A program made the position numbers and the translations under genes. Shown piece by piece: positions 1 to 5,215 of a DNA stretch of 5,215 bases. Source of the stretch: Cyclobacteriaceae bacterium (GTDB taxonomy: Bacteria; Bacteroidota; Bacteroidia; Cytophagales; Cyclobacteriaceae); contig JALWRJ010000292.1 of the NCBI GenBank assembly GCA_026994125.1, positions 1 to 5,215 of the forward strand. The letters are read 5' to 3'. Under the pieces are notes generated by a model. That model was not told where the DNA came from and ran no database searches. It saw nothing but the letters and a program-made list of their open reading frames with translations. Position 1 is the first letter of the stretch; each line of letters starts with the position of its first letter.

Positions 1-800
1 GCATACATCCAATCCATACCGTTTTCGGCTACCAATGGATATAACGATTGAGTTGCTTCTTCTACGGTTTCGTTAAAGGCTTCGGAAGGCGAATGACCAT
101 TGGCACGAAGTACTTCGTACTGCGCTCTGAACAATCCTTGAATAGCCCCCATTAACGTGCCCCGTTCTCCGGTAAGGTCGGAGGTAACTTCTTTCTCGAA
201 GGTGGTTTCGAACAGATAGCCCGAACCTACACCAATACCTAACGATACCACTTTATCTTTTGCCTTACCGGTGGCATCCTGGTAAATGGCATAGCTGGAG
301 TTTAGCCCCCTACCCTCTAAAAACATTCTACGCAACGAAGTACCCGAACCCTTAGGTGCTACTAATACCACATCTACATCGGCCGGAGGTACAATACCTG
401 TTTTTTCTTTGTAGGTTACGCCAAAACCATGCGAAAAGTATAAGGTTTTACCGGTAGTCAGGTGTTTTTTAACCGTATCCCACAGTTTAATTTGAGCTGC
501 ATCAGAAAGCAGGTACTGAATAATAGTGCCTTTTTCGCATGCTTCCTCTATTTCGAACAACGTTTTTCCGGGTTCCCAGCCATCGGCTACTGCTTTATCC
601 CAGGTAGCAGAATTTTTACGTTGTCCTACAATTACATTAAACCCGTTATCTTTTAGGTTTAGTGCCTGCCCGGGGCCCTGCACACCGTAGCCAATTACGG
701 CTATGGTATCGTTTTTTAATGTTTCCAGGGCTTTTGTTAGTGGAAATTCTTCGCGAGTTACCACTTCTTCTTCTACTCCTCCAAAATTAATTTTTGCCAT
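1..800 (-). CDS. ilvC: Ketol-acid reductoisomerase (acetohydroxy acid isomeroreductase), 3' end cut by window edge
   Basis: The enzyme converts 2-acetolactate or 2-aceto-2-hydroxybutyrate to the dihydroxy acid, using Mg2+ and NAD(P)H, in the cytoplasm. The reading frame starts at ATG 798-800 (MAKINFGGVEEE) and runs off the window after 266 codons without a stop. Seen: Rossmann motif GYGVQGPGQ (37-45); cofactor loop GQRKNSATW (59-67); catalytic His in YFSHGF (H124); VAPKGSG (147-153); Mg-binding D208 and E212 in DLTGERG; second acidic pair E244/E248 in SPSEAFNETVEEATQS. The C-terminal part, with the substrate-binding Ser expected just after MDWMYA, is outside view. Relatives I recall are about 350 aa, so roughly 80 residues are missing. 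The wording matches Bacteroidota KARI and yeast mitochondrial Ilv5 much better than the ~490-aa E. coli enzyme. It lies 20 bp after ilvN, preceded by an A/T-rich spacer without Shine-Dalgarno motif, so it is probably co-transcribed. Identification is secure. Confidence 0.97.
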   Translation of the reverse strand, partial: MAKINFGGVEEEVVTREEFPLTKALETLKNDTIAVIGYGVQGPGQALNLKDNGFNVIVGQRKNSATWDKAVADGWEPGKTLFEIEEACEKGTIIQYLLSDAAQIKLWDTVKKHLTTGKTLYFSHGFGVTYKEKTGIVPPADVDVVLVAPKGSGTSLRRMFLEGRGLNSSYAIYQDATGKAKDKVVSLGIGVGSGYLFETTFEKEVTSDLTGERGTLMGAIQGLFRAQYEVLRANGHSPSEAFNETVEEATQSLYPLVAENGMDWMY

Positions 801-820
801 TTTTCTATTGTAAATATTGA

Positions 821-1366
821 TTAAAGATTATTTATATTTTCTGCTTCCAACTCTCGCAGGAAGGAATCTGTTTTTCGTTTTGATTTTGAGATTGCTATTC
901 GTCCTGAACGAACAAATTCTAATACGCCAAAGGGTTTTAAATGTGTATGAAGTGCTTTAATTTCATCGCGATGGCCTGTTTTTTCGATTACAATATGGTC
1001 TTCTTCGATTACTAAAATGCGAGCACCGTTGTTTCGAACAATAGCCTCTATGGTGTTTCCGTTTAGAAACACTTCGGTAGGCAATTTAAACATGGCCAAT
1101 TCCTGGTAATAAATATCCTCGTTGCGGTACAAAAAGGCTGCGAGCACTTCAATTAAGCGGTTAATCTGCTTAACCACCAGCTCTGCCTGGTGCTGCGAAG
1201 CATACACCACAATGGTATAACGGCTTACCCCTTCTACTTCTGTTTCGGACACATTAATAGATTCGATATTAAGCTTACGCCTGGTAAATATTATGGTAAC
1301 CGCATTTAATAAACCGGCCTTGTTTTCGGTAAGAGCCGAAATGGTAAATAATTCTTTCTTTTCCAT
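821..1366 (-). CDS. ilvN: Acetolactate synthase small (regulatory) subunit
   Basis: This is the regulatory subunit of acetohydroxyacid synthase: it binds the IlvB catalytic subunit, raises its activity and confers valine feedback inhibition. At 181 aa it is a long-type small subunit, bigger than E. coli IlvN (about 96 aa) and nearer IlvH (about 163 aa). Residues 5-75 form an ACT domain, with the pattern N-x-x-G-L-L at 15-20 and LNIESINVSETE at 32-43. By alignment from memory, N15, G18 and N33 correspond to IlvH N11, G14 and N29, which contact valine, so feedback control is probably kept (inference). A C-terminal ALS_ss_C-type domain follows, including GARILVIEEDHIVIEKTG and FVRSGRIAIS near residue 151. 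The last 20 residues are charged and variable. The ATG at 1364-1366 lies 4 bp after the ilvB stop, which suggests translational coupling and matched subunit synthesis. The TAA stop is 20 bp before ilvC. Confidence 0.96.
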   Translation of the reverse strand: MEKKELFTISALTENKAGLLNAVTIIFTRRKLNIESINVSETEVEGVSRYTIVVYASQHQAELVVKQINRLIEVLAAFLYRNEDIYYQELAMFKLPTEVFLNGNTIEAIVRNNGARILVIEEDHIVIEKTGHRDEIKALHTHLKPFGVLEFVRSGRIAISKSKRKTDSFLRELEAENINNL

Positions 1367-1373
1367 ACTATTA
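1367..1373 (-). other. ilvB/ilvN junction with tandem in-frame stop codons
   Basis: Read on the minus strand, the end of ilvB is TTA GCA TAA TAG T, followed directly by the ilvN ATG. The TAA stop (1371-1373) is followed in frame by TAG (1368-1370), and only 4 bases separate the first stop from the ilvN start. There is no room for an independent ribosome binding site outside ilvB. A ribosome finishing ilvB could restart on ilvN, which would help keep the two subunits in proportion; that coupling is inferred from spacing. Confidence 0.8.
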
Positions 1374-3119
1374 TGCTAATCTAATTTCGGAAACCGAAGC
1401 ACCGGAAGGCACCATCGGGAACACATTTTCTTCTCTTTCTACTTTTATTTCTAAAAAATAACTCGCTTTAGAAGCCAGCAATTCGTTTAAGGCACTGTCC
1501 AGGTCTTGCCGTTGGTTTATACCCTTAGCTTGCAAACCATATCCTTTAGCGATGGCTACAAAATTGGGGTTTACCAACTCGGTAGCGGCATAACGTTTAT
1601 CAAAAAACAGTTGTTGCCATTGGCGTACCATACCTAAAAAGTTATTATTAAGCACAATAATTTTTACCGGCACTTTGTATTGTGCAATAGCTCCTAATTC
1701 CTGAATGGTCATTTGTATGCCCCCATCCCCGGCAATAGCAATAACCTGCCGCTTAACATCGCCAACACCTGCACCAAAGGCAGCAGGAAGCGCAAACCCC
1801 ATGGTACCTAAGCCACCGGAGGTTACACTAGCGTTGCAGGAATTAAATTGGTAATAGCGGTTGGCAATCATTTGGTGTTGTCCTACATCGGTAACCAAAA
1901 TGGCTTTACCTTTGGTTTTTTCGGAAAGCATGCGAACTACCTCGGCCATTTTTATGGCACCTTGTGTTGGGTAAAGTTCAGGCTGATTCACTTTTTGATT
2001 TTCGATGGCATTGCAAGCTTCAAATTCGGCCAACCAAGAGGTATGTTTATTTGCCTGTACCAGTGTAGTAATAGCCTGGAGTGCCTGTTGGGCATCGGCC
2101 AAAACGGCCACATCGGCCTGTACATTTTTATTTAGTTCGGATTGGTCTATTTCAATATGAATAACCTTTGCCTGCTTGGCATAACTTTCTAATTTACCGG
2201 TTACGCGGTCGTCAAAGCGCATACCTACAGCTATGAGCAAATCGGCTTCGTTGGTTTTTATGTTGGGCCCATAATTGCCGTGCATGCCCAACATGCCTAC
2301 ATTTAGCGGGTGAGTAGGAGGAAAAGCCGATAAGCCCAACAAGGTAGAAGCCACCGGTATATCGGCCTTTTCGGCCAGGCTTTTTAAGGCTTTGCCTGCC
2401 TTACTTAACAACACACCATGGCCGCAAAGTATCATGGGTTTTTGCGATTGATTGATTAGGGTGGCTGCCCGGCCAACGGCTGAAATATCTAATTTAGGAA
2501 CCGGCTTGTAACTACGAAGGCCTTCACATTTTTGGTAGGAGAACTCAAGTTCACCAAATTGAGCATCCTTGGTAATATCTATAAGCACCGGCCCGGGTCG
2601 GCCACTGGCAGCAATGTAAAAAGCCTTGGCCAGGGCTTCGGGTATTTCATGGGCACTGGTTACCTGAAAATTCCATTTTACTACGGGCATTGAGATGCCA
2701 ATTATATCAATTTCCTGAAACCCACTGGTGCCCAAAAGTTGCGAAGGCACCTGCCCTGTAATACAAACCAAGGGGGTTGAATCGACCTGTGCATCGGCAA
2801 TGCCGGTAATTAAGTTGGTAGCCCCGGGGCCAGATGTGGCAATGCAAACACCTACCTTGCCCGATACCCTGCTAAACCCTTGAGCTGCATGCACAGCCCC
2901 TTGTTCGTGGCGCATTAAGTAATGGGTTAGCTGCTGGTTGTATTTATACAGTTCATCGTACAGGGGCATTATGGCTCCTCCGGGGTAGCCAAACACCTCG
3001 TTAACCCCTTCGCTTAAAAGCGATAAAATAATGGCCTCCGAACCGGTAACTTTTACCGGAGTTGCCCCCTTTACAGAGGGCTTTGGCTGTTTGTTTGAAT
3101 CTTTTACAAGGGTTTCCAT
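1371..3119 (-). CDS. ilvB: Acetolactate synthase (acetohydroxyacid synthase) large catalytic subunit
   Basis: This ThDP-, FAD- and Mg-dependent enzyme condenses two pyruvates to acetolactate, or pyruvate with 2-ketobutyrate to acetohydroxybutyrate; it is the committed step. The 582 residues match the family's usual 550-600. Order: a Lys/Pro/Ser-rich N-terminal tail of about 22 residues; the pyrimidine-binding ThDP domain with FGYPGGA (43-49), the catalytic glutamate E72 in MRHEQGAVHAAQG, and SGPGATN (96-102); the central FAD domain with GMRFDDRVTG (299-308); and the pyrophosphate-binding ThDP domain with GDGG (464-467) and NNN (491-493), the classic GDG...NN metal/ThDP motif. QW (500-501) and PSG (571-573) sit at positions equivalent to plant herbicide-contact residues. 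The ATG at 3117-3119 is chosen because the next Met (51) lies inside the conserved core. Upstream lies a 31-bp A/T-rich gap after ilvD; ilvN follows after 4 bp. The IlvN partner makes anabolic AHAS far more likely than a catabolic acetolactate synthase or another ThDP enzyme. Confidence 0.97.
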   Translation of the reverse strand: METLVKDSNKQPKPSVKGATPVKVTGSEAIILSLLSEGVNEVFGYPGGAIMPLYDELYKYNQQLTHYLMRHEQGAVHAAQGFSRVSGKVGVCIATSGPGATNLITGIADAQVDSTPLVCITGQVPSQLLGTSGFQEIDIIGISMPVVKWNFQVTSAHEIPEALAKAFYIAASGRPGPVLIDITKDAQFGELEFSYQKCEGLRSYKPVPKLDISAVGRAATLINQSQKPMILCGHGVLLSKAGKALKSLAEKADIPVASTLLGLSAFPPTHPLNVGMLGMHGNYGPNIKTNEADLLIAVGMRFDDRVTGKLESYAKQAKVIHIEIDQSELNKNVQADVAVLADAQQALQAITTLVQANKHTSWLAEFEACNAIENQKVNQPELYPTQGAIKMAEVVRMLSEKTKGKAILVTDVGQHQMIANRYYQFNSCNASVTSGGLGTMGFALPAAFGAGVGDVKRQVIAIAGDGGIQMTIQELGAIAQYKVPVKIIVLNNNFLGMVRQWQQLFFDKRYAATELVNPNFVAIAKGYGLQAKGINQRQDLDSALNELLASKASYFLEIKVEREENVFPMVPSGASVSEIRLA

Positions 3120-3150
3120 GGCTATTTATTTAATCTTCTGGTTTTACTAT

Positions 3151-4827
3151 TTAAGCATCCGTTACACAACCTTGTGAGGCTGTTGAAACGAGTTTTGCAT
3201 ATTTGTATAGGCTTCCGCTTGTTTTCTTTAGTGGCTGGGGTTGCCACGCCTTTTTACGATCAGCTAATTCCTCCTCCGATACTTTCACTTCAATGGTATT
3301 GGTTTCTGCATCAATTCGAATGATGTCTCCATTATTCACCAATGCTATAGTTCCTCCCACCTGGGCTTCGGGGGTTATGTGGCCTACAACAAAGCCATGA
3401 GTACCGCCCGAAAACCTACCATCAGTAATAAGGGCTACATCTTGGCCAAGCCCAGCCCCCATTATAGCAGCCGTAGGTTTAAGCATTTCGGGCATCCCCG
3501 GGCCACCTTTGGGGCCTTCGTACCGAATTACCACTACTTCGCCCTTTTGAACCTCACCGGCTCCAATGCCATCGTTGGCGTCATACTCCGATTCGTACAC
3601 CCGTGCAGGGCCTTCAAAAACTAACCCTTCTTTTCCTGTTATTTTTGCCACGGCTCCTTTGGTAGCCAGGTTGCCAAATAAAATCTGCAAATGACCAGAT
3701 TCTTTGATGGGGTTATCCAGGGTATGCACTACCTTTTGCCCAACGGCTAAATCCTGTACTTGTGCAAGGTTTTCGGCTAACGTATAGCCGGTAACGGTAA
3801 GGCAATCGCCATGCAACATACCTTGGTGCAACATATATTTCATTACTGCCGGTACGCCTCCTACTTTATGCAGGTCTTCCATTACGTACTTGCCACTGGG
3901 TTTTAAATCGGCCAAAAAAGGTGTTTTATCGCTTATCCGCTGGAAATCCGCCAATGATAAATCTACCCCTGCTGCTTTGGCTATGGCTATCATATGCAAG
4001 ACGGCATTGGTGGACCCCCCCAGCACCATAATAAGCGCAAGGGCATTTTCGAATGATTTTTTAGTGAGGATATCTTTCGGTTTAATATCTTTTTCCAGGA
4101 GATTGCGCATGGCTACGCCAATTTGGTCGCATTCGGAATGCTTGTTGGCACTTATGGCCGGGTTAGAGCTGCTATAAGGTAAGCTGAGCCCAAGGGCTTC
4201 GATGGCCGAAGACATAGTATTTGCGGTGTACATACCCCCACAAGCCCCTGCTCCCGGACAAGCACTTTGTACCACTCCTTTGTAATCATCTTCGCTAATT
4301 TGCCCGGCTATTTTTTGGCCTAGTGCCTCAAAAGCCGATACTACATCTAATTTTTTACCTTTATATTGGCCGGCAGCAATGGTGCCTCCATAGGCTAAAA
4401 TGGCCGGGCGGTTTAACCGAGCCATGGCAATCATGGCACCGGGCATATTTTTATCGCAGCCCACTACGGCCACCAGCCCATCGTAGTGTTGGGCATTTAT
4501 TACGGTTTCAATAGAGTCGGCAATAATATCGCGTGATGGCAGTGAATACCGCATACCCGGAGTACCCATGGAAATGCCATCGCTTACACCAATGGTATGA
4601 AAAATCAGGCCTTTCAGGTCGGCTTTATCCACGCCCTGCTTTACTTCTACGGCCAAATCGTTGAGGTGCATATTGCATGGATTGCCTTCGAAGCCGGTAC
4701 TTACAATACCCACTTGTGCTTTTTTAAAATCGGCATCGGTTAAGCCCACGGCATGCAGCATGGCTTGCGCTGCTGGTTGCGTTGGGTCTTGGGTGATGTT
4801 TTTACTGTATTTATTTAATTCTTTCAT
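3151..4827 (-). CDS. ilvD: Dihydroxy-acid dehydratase, [2Fe-2S]-type by sequence
   Basis: The enzyme removes water from 2,3-dihydroxyisovalerate or 2,3-dihydroxy-3-methylvalerate, giving the 2-keto acid precursors of valine/leucine and isoleucine. It is a full-length IlvD/Edd-family protein of 558 aa. Three cluster cysteines are visible: C51 ([12 protein letters not shown]), C124 (GCDKNMPG) and C196 ([14 protein letters not shown]). K126, next to C124 and D125, is the lysine that is carbamylated in characterised relatives. D83 ([15 protein letters not shown]) and E447 (MPEM) are the likely further Mg ligands, and S473 (DGRFSGG) the likely catalytic base. The GAGACGGM wording and [11 protein letters not shown] (373-383) fit the [2Fe-2S] class (plants, mycobacteria) rather than the E. 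coli [4Fe-4S] type with CPTCGSCSGM; cluster type is inferred. Phosphogluconate dehydratase and sugar-acid dehydratases share the fold, but the operon position decides for DHAD. The ATG at 4825-4827 opens [10 protein letters not shown] and has no clear Shine-Dalgarno; a small palindrome lies 9 nt upstream. Confidence 0.97.
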   Translation of the reverse strand: MKELNKYSKNITQDPTQPAAQAMLHAVGLTDADFKKAQVGIVSTGFEGNPCNMHLNDLAVEVKQGVDKADLKGLIFHTIGVSDGISMGTPGMRYSLPSRDIIADSIETVINAQHYDGLVAVVGCDKNMPGAMIAMARLNRPAILAYGGTIAAGQYKGKKLDVVSAFEALGQKIAGQISEDDYKGVVQSACPGAGACGGMYTANTMSSAIEALGLSLPYSSSNPAISANKHSECDQIGVAMRNLLEKDIKPKDILTKKSFENALALIMVLGGSTNAVLHMIAIAKAAGVDLSLADFQRISDKTPFLADLKPSGKYVMEDLHKVGGVPAVMKYMLHQGMLHGDCLTVTGYTLAENLAQVQDLAVGQKVVHTLDNPIKESGHLQILFGNLATKGAVAKITGKEGLVFEGPARVYESEYDANDGIGAGEVQKGEVVVIRYEGPKGGPGMPEMLKPTAAIMGAGLGQDVALITDGRFSGGTHGFVVGHITPEAQVGGTIALVNNGDIIRIDAETNTIEVKVSEEELADRKKAWQPQPLKKTSGSLYKYAKLVSTASQGCVTDA

Positions 4828-4836
4828 TTGCTATTT

Positions 4837-4851
4837 TCGCTTATTAAGCGA
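4837..4851. repeat. Short palindrome just upstream of ilvD start
   Basis: TCGCTTA and TAAGCGA flank a single central base, giving 7-bp arms; as RNA the realistic fold is a 5-bp stem with a 5-nt loop. It ends 9 nt before the ilvD ATG, where a ribosome would bind. No T-run follows on the minus strand, so it does not look like a terminator. It could be an operator half-site pair or a weak translational hairpin, or chance in A/T-rich sequence; function unknown. Confidence 0.45.
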
Positions 4852-4858
4852 TTTACAG

Positions 4859-4878
4859 ATTCCTGCCTTCGCAGGAAT
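4859..4878. repeat. Perfect 8-bp hairpin, REP-like dispersed palindrome
   Basis: The arms ATTCCTGC and GCAGGAAT are exact reverse complements around a 4-nt loop (CTTC on plus, GAAG on minus). On the minus strand the hairpin is preceded by CGTC and followed by CTG. This arrangement, GTC-ATTCCTGC-GAAG-GCAGGAAT-CT, resembles the short extragenic palindromes found in many copies in bacterial genomes; the plus-strand translation IPAFAGMT is a familiar artefact of such elements. Only one copy lies in this window, so repetitiveness is inferred from memory. It sits inside the 64-bp ilvE-ilvD gap and, if transcribed, would put a stable stem-loop in the operon mRNA, able to slow 3' exonucleases or modulate readthrough. 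It lacks a downstream T-run in the gene direction. Confidence 0.75.
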
Positions 4879-4891
4879 GACGTTTTAATAT

Positions 4892-5215
4892 TTAAACAAT
4901 GGTCATTGATTGGTAATCATCGTGGCGGATGCGGTGCTGGTAAATTTCGGCTAACTGTGATCCAATGGCCTCTTTCCAAGGGTGTTTCATTTGAATACCC
5001 TCGATAGAGCGCACACTTACTACTTCGGTAGCGGTACCTGTTAAAAAAGCTGAGTCGGCCTCGTGCAGCATTTCAACCGTTATAGGCTGAGTGTGCACAG
5101 TTATACCCATTTCGCGGGCATAAGCAATAACCACTTTACGGGTAATGCCTGCTAAAATACTAGCTGAGTTAGAGGTATAAAGGGCACCATCGCGTTCTAA
5201 AAAGAAGTTAGCTCC
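4892..5215 (-). CDS. ilvE: Branched-chain amino acid aminotransferase, C-terminal part (5' end outside window)
   Basis: This PLP-dependent fold-type IV aminotransferase transfers the amino group from glutamate to the branched-chain keto acids, the last step to valine, isoleucine and leucine. Only the final 107 codons are visible; the frame is open to the window edge, and the GTG at 5132-5134 is an internal Val codon, not a start, because conserved sequence continues upstream of it. Family members are about 300 aa, so roughly 190 residues, including the PLP-binding lysine, are missing. Seen, numbered from the first visible codon: GANFFLERDGALYT (1-14); AGITRK (22-27), where I24 and T25 match E. 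coli residues that hold the PLP phosphate; and LTGTATEVVSVRSIEG (58-73), where T61 matches another phosphate ligand. The TAA stop is at 4892-4894. D-amino acid aminotransferase and aminodeoxychorismate lyase share the fold, but the motif wording and the ilvDBNC neighbours favour IlvE. Confidence 0.93.
   Translation of the reverse strand, partial: GANFFLERDGALYTSNSASILAGITRKVVIAYAREMGITVHTQPITVEMLHEADSAFLTGTATEVVSVRSIEGIQMKHPWKEAIGSQLAEIYQHRIRHDDYQSMTIV

Noticed and set aside
462..656. Plus-strand open frame of 64 codons near the left side
   Set aside because: It lies opposite ilvC, whose frame is continuous from ATG at 800 to the window edge with all expected motifs.
851..866. Partial resemblance to the intergenic palindrome (CGCAGGAAGGAAT)
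   Set aside because: Only one arm is similar, there is no pairing arm, and it lies inside the ilvN coding sequence; chance similarity.
1848..2135. Plus-strand open frame of 95 codons opposite ilvB
   Set aside because: Antisense shadow of the conserved ilvB C-terminal half; no recognisable protein.
3203..4514. Several plus-strand open frames opposite ilvD
   Set aside because: They are shadows of a full-length, well-conserved gene; their translations show no domain and they overlap one another.
4661..4888. Plus-strand open frame of 75 codons ending in the intergenic palindrome
   Set aside because: It is antisense to the ilvD start region, and its tail IPAFAGMT is the translation of the palindrome, a common artefact. 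No family resemblance.
4859..4890. Palindrome as a rho-independent terminator of ilvE
   Set aside because: On the minus strand no T-run follows the stem, and ilvD follows at once in the same direction. A short T4 lies 4 nt beyond the stem only on the plus strand, where no gene ends.
5132..5134. GTG as the start of a short 80-codon gene
   Set aside because: The frame stays open upstream to the window edge and encodes conserved IlvE sequence (GANFFLERDGALYT and AGITRK), so this GTG is an internal Val codon.

Overview
The window is a stretch of bacterial chromosome filled almost completely by a branched-chain amino acid (valine/isoleucine) biosynthesis operon. All genes lie on the minus strand, so the transcription order runs from high to low coordinates: ilvE (3' part only) - ilvD - ilvB - ilvN - ilvC (5' part only). 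Both window edges cut through genes, so the promoter and leader upstream of ilvE, and whatever follows ilvC, are outside view.

The organism is most likely a member of the Bacteroidota (Flavobacteriia/Cytophagia-like). The ketol-acid reductoisomerase is of the Bacteroidota type that resembles fungal Ilv5. The gene starts are preceded by A/T-rich sequence with no clear Shine-Dalgarno motif, which is usual in that phylum. Protein wording throughout (for example the KARI N-terminus MAKINFGGVEEE and the long IlvN) also fits. This assignment is from memory of the families, not from a search.

Layout in transcription order: ilvE C-terminal 107 codons (4892-5215); a 64-bp gap (4828-4891) with a perfect 8-bp-stem palindrome that looks like a dispersed REP-like element and a second short palindrome close to the ilvD start; ilvD, 558 aa (3151-4827); a 31-bp gap; ilvB, 582 aa (1371-3119); a 4-bp gap with tandem stop codons; ilvN, 181 aa (821-1366); a 20-bp gap; ilvC, first 266 codons (1-800). 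No stretch of 300 bases lacks a gene, and no RNA gene, CRISPR array, insertion sequence or phage gene was seen.

The genes act in sequence. IlvB with its regulatory partner IlvN makes acetolactate or acetohydroxybutyrate, IlvC isomerises and reduces it, IlvD dehydrates the diol to the 2-keto acid, and IlvE transaminates the keto acid to valine, isoleucine or (with the leu branch) leucine. All visible catalytic residues are present and no gene is broken. I found no sign of an undescribed system; the items worth a second look are the intergenic palindromes and the enzyme subtypes.
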